The notes under the pieces are model-generated. The model did not search any database, was not told where the DNA came from, and was given only the letters and a program-made list of their open reading frames with translations. From assembly GCF_900129355.1 (NCBI RefSeq), contig NZ_FQVL01000001.1:759753-823752 (forward strand): DNA of 64,000 nucleotides. The letters are read 5' to 3'. The stretch comes from Seinonella peptonophila (GTDB taxonomy: Bacteria; Bacillota; Bacilli; Thermoactinomycetales; Thermoactinomycetaceae). A program made the translations under genes and the position numbers. Shown one piece after another: positions 18,539 through 28,032 of the stretch (positions are counted from its first letter, which is position 1; the number at the start of each line of letters is the position of its first letter).

Positions 18539-19164
18539 CTCCCAATCATTTTGGATTTGCTTGATCTCAATGTAAGAAGCCTAAGAGAAGGTTTATTCAC
18601 TACTCACGGAATATTCGGTTAAATAAATTTACCTCTTTACTCAAGCTGATGTAACACATTCTTCCCATTGCTAAACACTGTCTTTACATCTAAGTCTAAA
18701 GAACCCATTATCACTTATGAATCTCAAATTACGATTGATTTGTTTCGTAAATTTATTGCGTCTACTTAGATGCTCCCTGTCTTTTTATTTTCCAGTAAAT
18801 GATCTCCTAAATCAACTCTCAAATCATCTGCTCAAGCCTTCTATCAAGTTCTCCTTTTGAATAAGCGTGTTTCACATTATCCATATTTACATTTGTTCAT
18901 GTTTACTTTTAAATATAGTGCTTAATTATCAAATAATATTATAGTTAATGTCAAAAAATCCTAAAAAATTCCAATTCCCCCTTCATTCTCGTAATGATTT
19001 TTCACTTTCGTTCATAAATGGTAATATGCTCTTTATTGAAACTATCATATAAATATTTGTAGTTTCACTCATTATTTCCCTAAGCGATAAAACTATATAC
19101 AAATATAATAAATTAGCATTATACTATTTTTGTATTTTATATCTTTTTCCAAAGGAGGTTTTTT
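18539..19164. other. Gene-free AT-rich region
   Basis: No intact gene was found. The 15-mer CTGCTCAAGCCTTCT at about 18830 also occurs at about 7009, and on the minus strand a short RRLEQ-like codon run behind AAAAGGAG recalls the remnant there. The right end carries the AAAGGAGG site of the M28 peptidase. Confidence 0.4.
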
Positions 19165-20106
19165 ATGTTAAAAAAGCTAAAATATGCAGTTGGATCACTG
19201 GCTATCGCTAGCTTACTTGTCGTACCAAATCTATCGCTTGCTAAGAATCTACCTCATCAGTATGGATCAACCGCTTATCAACACGTTTATTATCTGACAG
19301 AAAAGATCGGTACTCGTGTAACTGGATCAGCTCAAGAAAAAAATGCAGGGGCATATACCTCTTCACAATTAATAAAATTAGGTCTCAAGCCAAGTACACA
19401 ATCTTTTTCCTTTGTTAGCACAGACCAGACCATTTCATCCCAAAACATTATTGCCACTAGAACTGGTAAATCAAAGAAACAGATCATTATCGGTGGTCAT
19501 CTCGATTCAGTGGCTGCTGGGAAAGGCGCCGACGATAATGCCTCTAGCATTGGCGTAATTTTAGAGACCCTTCAGCGGTTAAAACATCAAAAAACTCCTT
19601 ATACTTTAAAATTCGTTTTCTTTGGTGCAGAGGAAAAGGGACTCAAAGGCTCTCAACATTATGTTTCACAAATGAGTGAACAAGAGAAGCAAAATACTGT
19701 GGCAATGATTAATTTGGATAGCTTAATCGCTGGTGATAAAATGTATGTTCATGGTAGTAAAACAATTGATCCGCTTCGCAATTTTGCGCTTAAAATTGCA
19801 AAACAACAGCATGTGAAATTAGAGATAAACCCTGGTAAAAATCCAGAATATCCAGCGGGCACAACAGGATCTTGGTCAGATCATGCATCTTTCCAAAAAA
19901 TAGGAATCCCAATCCTTTATTTTGAAGCTACTAACTGGGATATTGGTGAACTCGATGGTTATACACAAACAGAAAAAGCAGGTTCTATTTGGCACACTAC
20001 TAATGATAATCTCAGTTATCTTCAAAAGGAATTTCCTGGTCGCACACAGGATCATTTAGCTGGATTTACGAAAGTGCTATATAAACTGATCTTATCCATC
20101 CGTTAA
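19165..20106 (+). CDS. Secreted M28-family zinc aminopeptidase
   Basis: A clear signal peptide (about 1-26, ending SLAKN) precedes an M28 peptidase. The metal ligands and catalytic residues are all visible: H in IIGGHLDS, bridging D in GADDNAS, the EE pair in FFGAEEKG, D in MINLDSL and H in IWHTTNDN. Two zinc ions would be bound; the enzyme frees N-terminal residues from peptides outside the cell. ATG 19165 follows AAAGGAGG. 313 residues is close to Streptomyces-type aminopeptidases. A terminator follows at once. Confidence 0.92.
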   Translation: MLKKLKYAVGSLAIASLLVVPNLSLAKNLPHQYGSTAYQHVYYLTEKIGTRVTGSAQEKNAGAYTSSQLIKLGLKPSTQSFSFVSTDQTISSQNIIATRTGKSKKQIIIGGHLDSVAAGKGADDNASSIGVILETLQRLKHQKTPYTLKFVFFGAEEKGLKGSQHYVSQMSEQEKQNTVAMINLDSLIAGDKMYVHGSKTIDPLRNFALKIAKQQHVKLEINPGKNPEYPAGTTGSWSDHASFQKIGIPILYFEATNWDIGELDGYTQTEKAGSIWHTTNDNLSYLQKEFPGRTQDHLAGFTKVLYKLILSIR

Positions 20107-20110
20107 TCAT

Positions 20111-20143
20111 AAAAAGAGTTCTCGTCTATGAGAGCTCTTTTTA
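20111..20143 (+). terminator. Terminator after the M28 peptidase
   Basis: AAAAAGAGTTCTC and GAGAGCTCTTTTT form a long stem with a run of five T. Confidence 0.8.
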
Positions 20144-20150
20144 TATAACG

Positions 20151-20348
20151 ATGAGCATTATCTGCTTTCAAAACATGTTGCAAGTATTTGCTCAGAAACC
20201 TTCTGTTCGTCTCATCGATGTTACAACAAAATTTGGATACGATGATCAATCGCATTTTATTCATCAATTTAAACGATACTATGGAAAAGACCAAGCCAAA
20301 TTTATAGCAACAGTTGACCGTTTTTTACAATTTATCGTGATGAAATAG
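20151..20348 (+). pseudogene. C-terminal AraC helix-turn-helix fragment
   Basis: The residues VRLIDVTTKFGYDDQSHFI and HQFKRYYGKDQAKF are the second helix-turn-helix of AraC/XylS regulators. The sensor domain and first helix-turn-helix are absent because a terminator lies only eight bases upstream. No ribosome site precedes the ATG. This is most likely the leftover of a regulator of the VOC gene downstream. Confidence 0.65.
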
Positions 20349-20386
20349 AGGTATCATTTTTAATAAATTCATTTAGGAGGGGTAAC

Positions 20387-20755
20387 ATGAAGGTACAACT
20401 GGACATGGTCGGGATTGTAGTAGAAGATATGAAAAAATCATTAGACTTCTATCGTCAATTAGGTCTTGAAATTCCTGAGGAAGCGAACAAGGAACCACAT
20501 GTAGAGGTTCAACTAAACGGAATGCGACTAGGCTTTGATACGATCAAAACGGTTCAATCCATCTATGGTCACTGGGAGGAGCCTGTTGGTCATCGGATCG
20601 AATTAGCATTTTTATGTGATCATGTTGATGAAGTCTATCATCATTTAACCAAGCTTGGCTATACTGGGTATCGTGAACCGTGGGATGCCTTCTGGGGTCA
20701 ACGTTATGCGATTGTCCTTGATCCTGATGGCAACCGAGTTAGTTTATTTGCGTAG
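20387..20755 (+). CDS. VOC-fold (glyoxalase/bleomycin-resistance-like) protein
   Basis: 122 residues with the two beta-alpha-beta-beta-beta repeats of the vicinal-oxygen-chelate fold: VGIVVEDMKKSLDFYRQLG at the start and YAIVLDPDGNRVSLF at the end. The last motif is the usual metal-side E/S region, with S in place of the common E. It may be a lyase, dioxygenase-like enzyme or drug-binding protein. ATG 20387 follows AGGAGGGG. An AraC fragment lies just upstream. Confidence 0.85.
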   Translation: MKVQLDMVGIVVEDMKKSLDFYRQLGLEIPEEANKEPHVEVQLNGMRLGFDTIKTVQSIYGHWEEPVGHRIELAFLCDHVDEVYHHLTKLGYTGYREPWDAFWGQRYAIVLDPDGNRVSLFA

Positions 20756-20964
20756 TCTACATGAGAGTGCATGTGCCTATTGTTAAAATTATTTATTTTA
20801 GCCCCTTTATTCGCTCTAGACTAGATATTTTATCTCTTTTATGTTTATATATAAAGTAACCTTTTTTCATTGACGATCGCCACCAACCCTTTGCCGTGTG
20901 GTTGGAAGCTTACTTAAGCTGACGAATGGTAAGCACCGATCGTCTAACTTCCTGGAGGATGCAG

Positions 20965-21255
20965 ATGACCACCGTGGTCGCCACCGAGCAGAAGAAGACC
21001 CTCCGTTCGACCCTGGACACCGGCCTCAACGCGCTGGCCGCGCTCGAAGCGCAGATCGCCGCACCCGAGAAGCGCGCCGACACCCCCGAGATCACGACAC
21101 TGCTGGACAACCTGGTCGTGGCCGAGGGCGCGGCGCACAGCGCCGGCATGCTGGACGAGTCGCTCGACGACAACAAGTCCCACCCGGTCACGAGGAAGGT
21201 CATGCTCGCCGCCGGAAAGCCCAAGCTCCGGCTGAAGAAGCTCCAGGACGCCTGA
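20965..21255 (+). CDS. Small GC-rich protein of actinobacterial character, function unknown
   Basis: 96 residues (MTTVVATEQKKTLRS... to ...KLKKLQDA), mostly helical and charged, with no family recognised. ATG 20965 follows TGGAGG by six bases. Codon use is wholly unlike every neighbour: third positions are nearly all G or C (GTC, CTC, GCC, GAG), as in Streptomyces and relatives. It is followed by its own GC-rich terminator. The sharp edges of the GC-rich segment (about 20,880-21,325) point to recent transfer or to an assembly artefact. Confidence 0.6.
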   Translation: MTTVVATEQKKTLRSTLDTGLNALAALEAQIAAPEKRADTPEITTLLDNLVVAEGAAHSAGMLDESLDDNKSHPVTRKVMLAAGKPKLRLKKLQDA

Positions 21256-21273
21256 TCGACGATCGGCACCATC

Positions 21274-21328
21274 GCGTACCCGCCGCGGACGCCCCTTTCG
21301 GGGTACTCCGCAGCGGGTACGCTGTTTT
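21274..21328 (+). terminator. GC-rich terminator of the foreign cassette
   Basis: GCGTACCCGC pairs with GCGGGTACGC and encloses a second arm (GCCCC TTTC GGGG); TGTTTTT follows. The stem composition differs from all other terminators in the window. Confidence 0.85.
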
Positions 21329-21346
21329 TATAAAGCTTTATAACTC

Positions 21347-21904
21347 TTACAAAGCATCATGATCAACATATCGCTTCCCATCCCACTCACCGAGTAAGTG
21401 AACTGCTATTCTTGCACCATCTCCAGCGGTGATGATGGTATGAGAACTAGTACCCCCAGCTTGTCCTGCTGCCCAGATTCCCTCCACGCTTGTTTTTCCC
21501 AGATGATCGACTTGAATCGCTGCTTTTATCCCTGAATCTGTTCGATCTGTTAACTGTAAGCCTAAACTTTTAGCAAGTCTCATTACCTTTCCAGTTGCAA
21601 TGATGACTTGATGGGCTTCATATTCGCCTTGTTCGGTTTTCACAAGAAAACCATTTTCAATCTTTTCAATAGCAGTTACTTTATCTTTCACCACTTTAGC
21701 ACCAAATTGCTTTGCCTGCTTAATCCCTATCTCCAATAACTCAGGGCCAGTCGTCTCTAGAACACCATAATGATTTTTGATGAGGGCCATTTTGGTTCCA
21801 CTCTGGTCACTATCGACTAGGATTGTTTTCTTACCTGCTTTTGCCAGAAATAACCCCGCGCTAGTACCTGCTGAAGCAGCTCCGACTATTAATACATCAT
21901 ACAT
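21347..21904 (-). CDS. Small thioredoxin-reductase-like FAD oxidoreductase
   Basis: 185 residues from ATG 21904, which follows GGGAGAG. The N-terminal dinucleotide-binding motif VGAASAGTSAGLFLAKAG, the ATG motif (IIATGK) and the C-terminal GD box (IWAAGQAGGTSSHTIITAGDGARIAV) are present. No CxxC pair is seen and the NAD(P)H domain is missing, so it is a single-domain FAD-binding protein, shorter than thioredoxin reductase (about 310). It lies downstream of copA on the same strand and may share its message. Confidence 0.75.
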   Translation of the reverse strand: MYDVLIVGAASAGTSAGLFLAKAGKKTILVDSDQSGTKMALIKNHYGVLETTGPELLEIGIKQAKQFGAKVVKDKVTAIEKIENGFLVKTEQGEYEAHQVIIATGKVMRLAKSLGLQLTDRTDSGIKAAIQVDHLGKTSVEGIWAAGQAGGTSSHTIITAGDGARIAVHLLGEWDGKRYVDHDAL

Positions 21905-21986
21905 TGCGTTTCTCTCCCATCCTATTTTATGTAATGAGTGTATCAAGAATCGATACACCCATTAGAATTAGTTAACTTTATACATG

Positions 21987-24413
21987 TTATCGTTTGATTC
22001 GTTGTAAACGTAGTGCATTGAGTACGACAGATACAGAACTGAGTGCCATCGCTGCCCCAGCAAGCCAAGGAGCTAAAAATCCAAGTGCCGCAATTGGAAT
22101 GCCTAGCACATTATATCCAAGCGCCCAAAAGAGATTTTGTCGGATATTCGTCATTGTTTTCTTACTCATAAAGATCGCATCTGCAATGCTGGTTAGTTCT
22201 CCGCGAATCAGTGTTACATCAGAGGCTTCCATTGCAATATCTGTACCCGTTCCAATCGCCATTCCTATGTCTGCCGTAACGAGTGCCGGAGCATCATTAA
22301 TTCCATCGCCAACCATTGCTACTTTTTTGCCTGCTTGTTGCAACTCTTTTACTTTATTCGCCTTATCCTCAGGTAGTACTTCAGCTAGAACATGATCAAT
22401 CCCCACTTGATTTGCAATGGCTTGTGCTGTTCGCTCATTATCGCCTGTGATCATGTAAACTTCTATACCTTGTTGTTTCAGTGCGGCAATCGCATCTTTC
22501 GATGATTCTTTAATCGTATCAGCAACAGCGACAATCCCTGCAAATTGACCTGCAATCGAAACCAACATCGCTGTCTTACCACTTTCCTCTAATTGGTTCA
22601 TATGCTCCAAGGAGACAGGGGGGACTTCAACGCCTGTTTTCACCATTAATTTACGAGTACCAATTGCCACTTCCTGTCCATCAACTACTGCTTTTACACC
22701 AAATCCAGGTACCGCCGTAAATTCATCTGTGGATGCTAATTGAATATTTTTAGCGGTGATTCCTTCAACAATCGCTTCTGCTAAGGGATGCTCAGAGTTT
22801 TTCTCCACTCCGCCAACAATTTGCAGAAATCTCTCATTATCAACCTGTTGCTCAATGATTAGATCCGTTAGCTCTGGTTTTCCTTTTGTAATCGTACCTG
22901 TTTTATCTAAAACAATCGCGTCTAACAAATGAGTGGTTTCAAGATGCTCTCCACCTTTAAACAAGATTCCTAGCTCAGCAGCACGTCCTGAACCTGCCAT
23001 GATCGAAGTTGGAGTTGCAAGTCCTAAGGCACAAGGGCAAGCAATGACAAGAACAGCAATCGCTTTTTCAAGCGCTTCGGCAAATTGTCCAGGCTCTACT
23101 AAAAAATACCAAATCAGAAAGGTGACAAGTGCGATGCCCACAACAATCGGAACAAAGACGCCTGAAATTCTGTCGGCAACCCGTTGAATCGGTGCTTTTG
23201 ATCCTTGTGCATCTTCAACAACTTTGATGATTTGTGCTAACGCTGTCTCTCTTCCTACTTTTATTGCTTCAATGATCAGACGACCGTTTTTATTAACCGT
23301 TGCGCCAATCACCTGATCTCCTGCATTTTTATCAATGGGTAGACTTTCTCCTGTTAACATCGATTCATCTATAGAAGAACTTCCTTCAATCACTTTACCG
23401 TCAACAGGGATTTTTTCACCTGGTTTGATGACAATGTGATCACCTACGACTACTTGCTCAACCGGAATTGTTTGTTCTTGTCCATCTCGGATGACAAGAG
23501 CAGTTTTCGCTTGTAGACCCATCAATTTCTTAATCGCTTCAGAGGAACGACCTTTTGCCCGAACTTCAAACAATTTCCCTAGCAAGATCAAAGTGATTAG
23601 TATGGAGCTTGTTTCATAATAGAGTTCAACTTGATGACCACCGTGTCCAATCGATGTTATGGAAAGATATAAACTATAAAAATAAGCGGCTGATGTGCCA
23701 AGTGCTACCAGGACATCCATATTGGCACTTTTATTGCGCAATGCTTTATAAGCTCCTACATAGAAAGGTCCACCAATAATAAATTGGACAGGCGTTGCTA
23801 AAGCCAGTTGAAACCAGGGGTTCATAAAAATATCTGGCAACCAAATAAATGAAGTAAATTGAAAATGACTAACCATCGCCCATAGTAATGGGAAAGAAAG
23901 GATTGCTGAAATGATAAATCTCCATTGCTGTTTTTTGATCTCCTTTGCACGACGATCTTCATCCGCCTGATTTTGATCGCTTTTCACATTTGCTTCATAG
24001 CCTAGTTTTTTCACTTTCTGTTGCAAATCCTGAATCGATACCTCAGCAGGATCATAGTTAACTTGTGCTGACTCAAGCGCAAAATTAACCGTTGCATTTG
24101 AGACGCCAGATAGCTTATTTAAGCCTTTTTCGATCCGATTGGCACAGGCAGCACATGTCATTCCACCAATTTGAAAATCAACTGTTTCTTTCACTGTCTT
24201 ATATCCTAGCTTTTCAATCTTTGCTTCCAACTCCGCTACAGAAGCTTTATCTGCTTCATAGGTGACAGTTGCTTTCTCCAGTGCAAAATTTACTGTTGCT
24301 TCTGACACACCTTCCATTTTTGAAAGTCCCTTTTCAATCCGATTAGCACAAGCAGCACATGTCATTCCCTCAATACTAAATGTTGTCTGTTTTGTAGCAG
24401 TGCTAGTAGTCAT
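21987..24413 (-). CDS. copA: Copper-exporting P1B-type ATPase
   Basis: 808 residues. Two heavy-metal-binding domains start the protein (GMTCAAC at about 16-22 and again near 84-90). Eight membrane helices follow with the CPC copper motif ([13 protein letters not shown]), the phosphorylation site [12 protein letters not shown], the P1B-specific SEHPLAEAI, and [10 protein letters not shown] in the hinge. The end matches the family ([15 protein letters not shown]). It pumps Cu(I) out of the cytoplasm. Two copper boxes (24438-24454 and 24518-24534) lie upstream, in keeping with CsoR control. Confidence 0.96.
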   Translation of the reverse strand: MTTSTATKQTTFSIEGMTCAACANRIEKGLSKMEGVSEATVNFALEKATVTYEADKASVAELEAKIEKLGYKTVKETVDFQIGGMTCAACANRIEKGLNKLSGVSNATVNFALESAQVNYDPAEVSIQDLQQKVKKLGYEANVKSDQNQADEDRRAKEIKKQQWRFIISAILSFPLLWAMVSHFQFTSFIWLPDIFMNPWFQLALATPVQFIIGGPFYVGAYKALRNKSANMDVLVALGTSAAYFYSLYLSITSIGHGGHQVELYYETSSILITLILLGKLFEVRAKGRSSEAIKKLMGLQAKTALVIRDGQEQTIPVEQVVVGDHIVIKPGEKIPVDGKVIEGSSSIDESMLTGESLPIDKNAGDQVIGATVNKNGRLIIEAIKVGRETALAQIIKVVEDAQGSKAPIQRVADRISGVFVPIVVGIALVTFLIWYFLVEPGQFAEALEKAIAVLVIACPCALGLATPTSIMAGSGRAAELGILFKGGEHLETTHLLDAIVLDKTGTITKGKPELTDLIIEQQVDNERFLQIVGGVEKNSEHPLAEAIVEGITAKNIQLASTDEFTAVPGFGVKAVVDGQEVAIGTRKLMVKTGVEVPPVSLEHMNQLEESGKTAMLVSIAGQFAGIVAVADTIKESSKDAIAALKQQGIEVYMITGDNERTAQAIANQVGIDHVLAEVLPEDKANKVKELQQAGKKVAMVGDGINDAPALVTADIGMAIGTGTDIAMEASDVTLIRGELTSIADAIFMSKKTMTNIRQNLFWALGYNVLGIPIAALGFLAPWLAGAAMALSSVSVVLNALRLQRIKR

Positions 24414-24437
24414 CGTAACCCTTCCTTTCTATCTAAA

Positions 24438-24454
24438 ATACCTATATAGGGTAT
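24438..24454 (-). promoter_or_regulatory. CsoR-type operator, proximal to copA
   Basis: ATACCTATATAGGGTAT, 25 bases upstream of the copA start and overlapping a TATA-like -10. Confidence 0.75.
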
Positions 24455-24517
24455 ATATAACTTCTAAAAAAAATTGTCTTTCAATTTCATATAAATTAGG
24501 AATGATTCCTTCTTTAC

Positions 24518-24534
24518 ATACCCTATATAAGTAT
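24518..24534 (-). promoter_or_regulatory. CsoR-type operator, distal to copA
   Basis: ATACCCTATATAAGTAT. Same ATAC-N9-GTAT form, 80 bases upstream of the proximal box. Confidence 0.65.
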
Positions 24535-24607
24535 AATCTCCCAACATTTTTATTCTTCCTCCATACGATCATTACCATTCTCCATCGTAGATGCTTATCG
24601 TGCAAAT

Positions 24608-24805
24608 TTAACTGACATCATAACCTAGTTCCTCAATTGTCTCTTTAATCGTCTCAATCGACTGTTCAGACTCGTGATACTCAACCTCAACTATATGTTT
24701 TTCTAAATGAACTTTAGCTTTTACATTCTCTTTACTTAATGCATCTGTAATGATCATCACACAGTGTTGGCCATGCATTCCGTTAACATTGAATTGATGT
24801 TTCAT
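24608..24805 (-). CDS. CopZ-like metallochaperone lacking the first cysteine
   Basis: 65 residues with the beta-alpha-beta-beta-alpha-beta heavy-metal-associated fold. The usual MxCxxC loop is MHGQHC here: the first cysteine is glycine (codon GGC, one base from TGC), the second is kept (C16). The histidines beside it could help bind metal. ATG 24805 follows AAGGAGG. It is upstream of copA on the same strand, behind its own copper box. It may be a divergent chaperone, a binder of another ion, or an impaired CopZ. Confidence 0.8.
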   Translation of the reverse strand: MKHQFNVNGMHGQHCVMIITDALSKENVKAKVHLEKHIVEVEYHESEQSIETIKETIEELGYDVS

Positions 24806-24871
24806 TATCTATTCCTCCTTGTTAATTGCTTTTATCTTACGTCTTGTTCGCTGCGATGTCTACAATATACC

Positions 24872-24888
24872 ATACCCCTATATAGTAT
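24872..24888 (-). promoter_or_regulatory. CsoR-type operator of the CopZ-like gene
   Basis: ATACCCCTATATAGTAT, about 67 bases upstream of the start at 24805. Confidence 0.75.
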
Positions 24889-25085
24889 GTAAAGACCTTT
24901 TTTATCAATTGGGTAGAAAAAGGAGAATTTGTGGAGTCAATATTTCACTGGGGACGGAAAAATGCTCCTTAACCCGTTTTGAAGACATCAACACATCCTG
25001 AAATGGAGGCTAAGTGTGAAAACCTTTACTTTGTCTACAAGCTGAAACCCCCTCTGATGAGGGGATTCAACTTCATTTGTCTATT

Positions 25086-25457
25086 TTATTTCATTAATTT
25101 TTTAATTGTATATAATACCTCATCTATTACCTCTGTTTCTCCATCTTGAATTCGTTCGATCACACAACTTTTCATATGAGATTCTAGAAGTAGCCGACCA
25201 ACACTATTTAACGCAGATTGTACAGCCGCAATTTGATTTAAGACATCATCACAATATACATCTCGTTCAACCATACCTTTTATTCCACGTAACTGTCCTT
25301 CAATCCGATTTAAACGACTTGTTAAATTCTTTTTCTCTTTCTCAGAATGATGACTACGCCGCTCTCGATCCTGATGGCTATGTTTATCTGTTGATCCGCA
25401 ACAATCATCATGTGCATCTTGCGCAGAAGTTCTTTTTTCAATAATCAATCGATCCAT
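25086..25457 (-). CDS. csoR: Copper-sensing repressor CsoR
   Basis: The core is a typical CsoR/DUF156 four-helix protein (SRLNRIEGQLRGIKGMV). The Cu(I) ligands C69, H94 and C98 (VYCDD, ESHMKSC) keep the exact 25 and 4 residue spacing of B. subtilis CsoR. ATG 25457 is preferred because AAAGGAGG lies eight bases before it. The N-terminal tail (about 45 residues) is long and rich in His plus a CC pair, longer than in most relatives. A copper box at 25487-25503 suggests self-control. Apo-CsoR binds DNA; copper releases it. Confidence 0.92.
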   Translation of the reverse strand: MDRLIIEKRTSAQDAHDDCCGSTDKHSHQDRERRSHHSEKEKKNLTSRLNRIEGQLRGIKGMVERDVYCDDVLNQIAAVQSALNSVGRLLLESHMKSCVIERIQDGETEVIDEVLYTIKKLMK

Positions 25458-25486
25458 GACCATAACCTCCTTTATTAACATACATT

Positions 25487-25503
25487 ATACCCGCATAAGG
25501 TAT
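25487..25503 (-). promoter_or_regulatory. CsoR-type operator of csoR
   Basis: ATACCCGCATAAGGTAT, 30 bases upstream of the csoR start. Confidence 0.75.
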
Positions 25504-25545
25504 ATTGATAAAGAGATTTATTTATGATGGATATGCCGAGCGTGT

Positions 25546-26433
25546 TCATTCTACTACATTGACAACATAAGAGACTGTTATCACCTTTCCTTGATGCTGA
25601 AATTGTCCCCAAATCTTATAGACTCCCTTGCTAGGAAATGTAGTGGCAAATTTTGCATCAGGTCCTTGTGCTTTCTCCTCGAGAGGATGAACATGTAAAT
25701 ATTGCTCTTGGTCATCACTGATGATCACTACATGACCCACGGCTCCTAAATATTGCTGTAAGTTTGTAATGGGTTGCTTGGTTCTTTCATCCTTTAGGGA
25801 AAAGGTTAATTGCGTTTCCCGGTTTGCCTTCAAATTTGAACCACCTTGGAGTGTGATTTCTTTTCCGTCAACTGCTTTTGTCCATGTTTTCTCCACTTCA
25901 AGTGGTTCATTCTTTGTTTCTCCCTGAATATCTAAGTCATGTTTCGCGATCACTTGCGAACCTCCCTGTGGAATAAAATCGGCATAAAGCCTATACTTCC
26001 CACCAATTGGAAACTGAGTCTTTACAATAAACTCTCCATTTCCTTTCCACTCAGGATGCAGATGATCGAAGTACGAAAGATCTTCACTAACTGCAATAAG
26101 ATGTAGTTTCTTTTCATGATTGATTTTAAATTCAGGGATTGGCTTTCCCTGCTTATCTTTGATCACAATTCGTATTTCTCCTGCCTGATCTGCTTTTTGG
26201 ATCATAGAACTCCACTGTGTATCTACAGTTATTTTTTCTTCTTGTCCATGTTTTTGATGATTCATATGTTCAGCTTGACCCTGCTTTCCATGCTCTTGAT
26301 GTGCAGAAGCATTCTCTTGTTCTCCGCCGTTCGAATGCTGCGTATGATTCTGATGTGTAGACGTATTATTGCAGGCTGCTAAAATAAACACTGTTGCCAA
26401 AGAAAATATCAGGATACTTCGTTTATTTTTCAT
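25546..26433 (-). CDS. His-rich exported lipoprotein, copper-linked
   Basis: A lipoprotein signal (SLATVFILAACNN) is followed by a strikingly His/Gln/Glu-rich segment (about residues 25-65), then two immunoglobulin-like beta domains. Each beta domain carries a HxHP-type motif (YFDHLHPEW and YLHVHPLE). The protein is anchored outside the cell and probably binds Cu or Zn. No catalytic motif is seen. The start is taken as ATG 26433; ATG 26442 is only two bases from AGGAG. A copper-box-like palindrome lies upstream and csoR follows downstream. Confidence 0.75.
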   Translation of the reverse strand: MKNKRSILIFSLATVFILAACNNTSTHQNHTQHSNGGEQENASAHQEHGKQGQAEHMNHQKHGQEEKITVDTQWSSMIQKADQAGEIRIVIKDKQGKPIPEFKINHEKKLHLIAVSEDLSYFDHLHPEWKGNGEFIVKTQFPIGGKYRLYADFIPQGGSQVIAKHDLDIQGETKNEPLEVEKTWTKAVDGKEITLQGGSNLKANRETQLTFSLKDERTKQPITNLQQYLGAVGHVVIISDDQEQYLHVHPLEEKAQGPDAKFATTFPSKGVYKIWGQFQHQGKVITVSYVVNVVE

Positions 26434-26462
26434 GATCTTCATCTCTCCTAATCTAAAAACAT

Positions 26463-26479
26463 ATACATAGTATATGTAT
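26463..26479 (-). promoter_or_regulatory. Possible CsoR-type operator of the His-rich lipoprotein
   Basis: ATACATAGTATATGTAT keeps ATAC-N9-GTAT but lacks the CCC or GGG core seen in the other boxes, so it is weaker evidence. Confidence 0.45.
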
Positions 26480-26549
26480 AATAAGTCGCTGTAAAGTCCA
26501 TTTCATCACGTAAATTCCACATCGTCCTCTTTTTACAAGATATTAAAAT

Positions 26550-27968
26550 CTAGTTCTTTTTTGGTACTTTGAGCAAAATTAAGGCTAATACAGCGGCAAG
26601 GAAGGCAACGATTCCTGCACCAATAAATGCATGATGAAATCCTTCATTTAAAGCAATTATCTGCTCGACACCTTTGGCTAATTTAGATGAAGTAGTTGCT
26701 CCAGAAATGGCAACCATAATCGCTAGTCCGATGGCAGAACCTACTTGATAGGTGGTATTAACAATTCCAGATGCTAAACCGGATTCCTCAGGTTTTACAC
26801 CTGACATCGAAGCCATTGTTGCTGGGATATAGGCAAAAGCCATTGCCAAAGCAGCGATGATGGAAGCAGGTAGTACATAAATCGCAAAGCTACCATTTAG
26901 AGGAGTATTTGAAAAGAGTAATAATGAGACACCTAACAATAACATCCCCACAATAAATGGACCTTTAAAGCCAAATTTACCGATTAGTTTTCCAGTAAAA
27001 GTAGTCATTAGAATCATGATTAAGACAGTCATCGGCAAAAGAGCGATCCCACCTGCAAATGAAGAATAATGAAGAATTTGTTGTAAATATAAATTTAAGA
27101 AATACCAGAGTGGAATCCAAGTAGCTGCTAGAAGAGCATTCACAATATTGCCTGCCACTAGATTAGGTGCTTTAAAGATATGCAATGGAACGAGTGGTTC
27201 TTTTTTTACTTTCTGAATTAGCAAGAATAGACCAAATAACACGACAGATGCGGCTAATAATCCGATTGTTTGCCCAGACATCCAGCCATTAAATTCTGCT
27301 CGAACAATGGCTAGAACAGCCGTTATAATCGAGGCTGTAACGGTAAATGCACCTAAAAAGTCAACTTTTCCACTACCCCTACTCCCTTTTTGCAATAACT
27401 TTGGAACAAGAAACAAAATAATCACACCGACAGGTACATTGATCAGAAAAACCCAACTCCAATCAAGCCATTCTGTAATAATACCTCCCAAAAATACACC
27501 TGCTGAACCTCCAGCTGCCGCAGAAGCCCCCCAAATTCCCATTGCTTTATTTAATTCTGCTGGTTGATTTGAAAATAACTGCATGACAATGGTTAAGGCT
27601 GATGGAGCAATCAGCGCTGCTCCTAATCCTTGTAGTGCTCTGCCGATATTCATCGATGCTTCAGACCATGCTAGTCCAGCAAATAGAGAAGCAAGTGTTA
27701 AAATAAGAAAGCCCAAGCTAAAAATTCGCCGCTGTCCAAATAAGTCGGATAATTTACCCCCTAATAACAATAGACCTCCAAATACAACAACATATGCATT
27801 AAAAATCCATTGTAAATTGGATTGAGAATATCCAAGTGCTTCTTTTATCGATGGTAATGCAACACCAATGATTGACGTATCTAAAATGACAAAGAACTGT
27901 GCTGCTGCTAGTAAAAATAATGCCATCCATCTCTTGGGATTGGGAATTGCTACTGTATTTGTATTCAT
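26550..27968 (-). CDS. MFS efflux transporter, DHA2 (14-helix) family, under a copper box
   Basis: 472 residues from ATG 27968, which follows GGAGGAGATC. Fourteen helices, DHA2 motif (LDTSIIGVALPSIKEALG), loop 2-3 motif GGKLSDLFGQRRIF and motif C (GASAAAGGSAGVFLGGIITE). The family exports drugs; nothing in the helices marks a metal route. It is included in the copper block because box 27991-28007 lies 23 bases upstream of the start. Gene order here is copZ, MFS, lipoprotein, csoR on one strand. Confidence 0.88.
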   Translation of the reverse strand: MNTNTVAIPNPKRWMALFLLAAAQFFVILDTSIIGVALPSIKEALGYSQSNLQWIFNAYVVVFGGLLLLGGKLSDLFGQRRIFSLGFLILTLASLFAGLAWSEASMNIGRALQGLGAALIAPSALTIVMQLFSNQPAELNKAMGIWGASAAAGGSAGVFLGGIITEWLDWSWVFLINVPVGVIILFLVPKLLQKGSRGSGKVDFLGAFTVTASIITAVLAIVRAEFNGWMSGQTIGLLAASVVLFGLFLLIQKVKKEPLVPLHIFKAPNLVAGNIVNALLAATWIPLWYFLNLYLQQILHYSSFAGGIALLPMTVLIMILMTTFTGKLIGKFGFKGPFIVGMLLLGVSLLLFSNTPLNGSFAIYVLPASIIAALAMAFAYIPATMASMSGVKPEESGLASGIVNTTYQVGSAIGLAIMVAISGATTSSKLAKGVEQIIALNEGFHHAFIGAGIVAFLAAVLALILLKVPKKN

Positions 27969-27990
27969 TTTGATCTCCTCCACCATCTAT

Positions 27991-28007
27991 ATACGTACAT
28001 AGGGTAT
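27991..28007 (-). promoter_or_regulatory. CsoR-type operator of the MFS gene
   Basis: ATACGTACATAGGGTAT, directly upstream of the ribosome site of the MFS gene. Confidence 0.7.
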
Positions 28008-28032
28008 ATAAAGAGGCATAAAAATGCCCCTT

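Noticed and set aside
20906-21338. AAGCTT at both edges of the GC-rich cassette as proof of a cloning artefact
   Set aside because: Six-base sites are frequent by chance and the exact junctions are not known; kept only as a remark.
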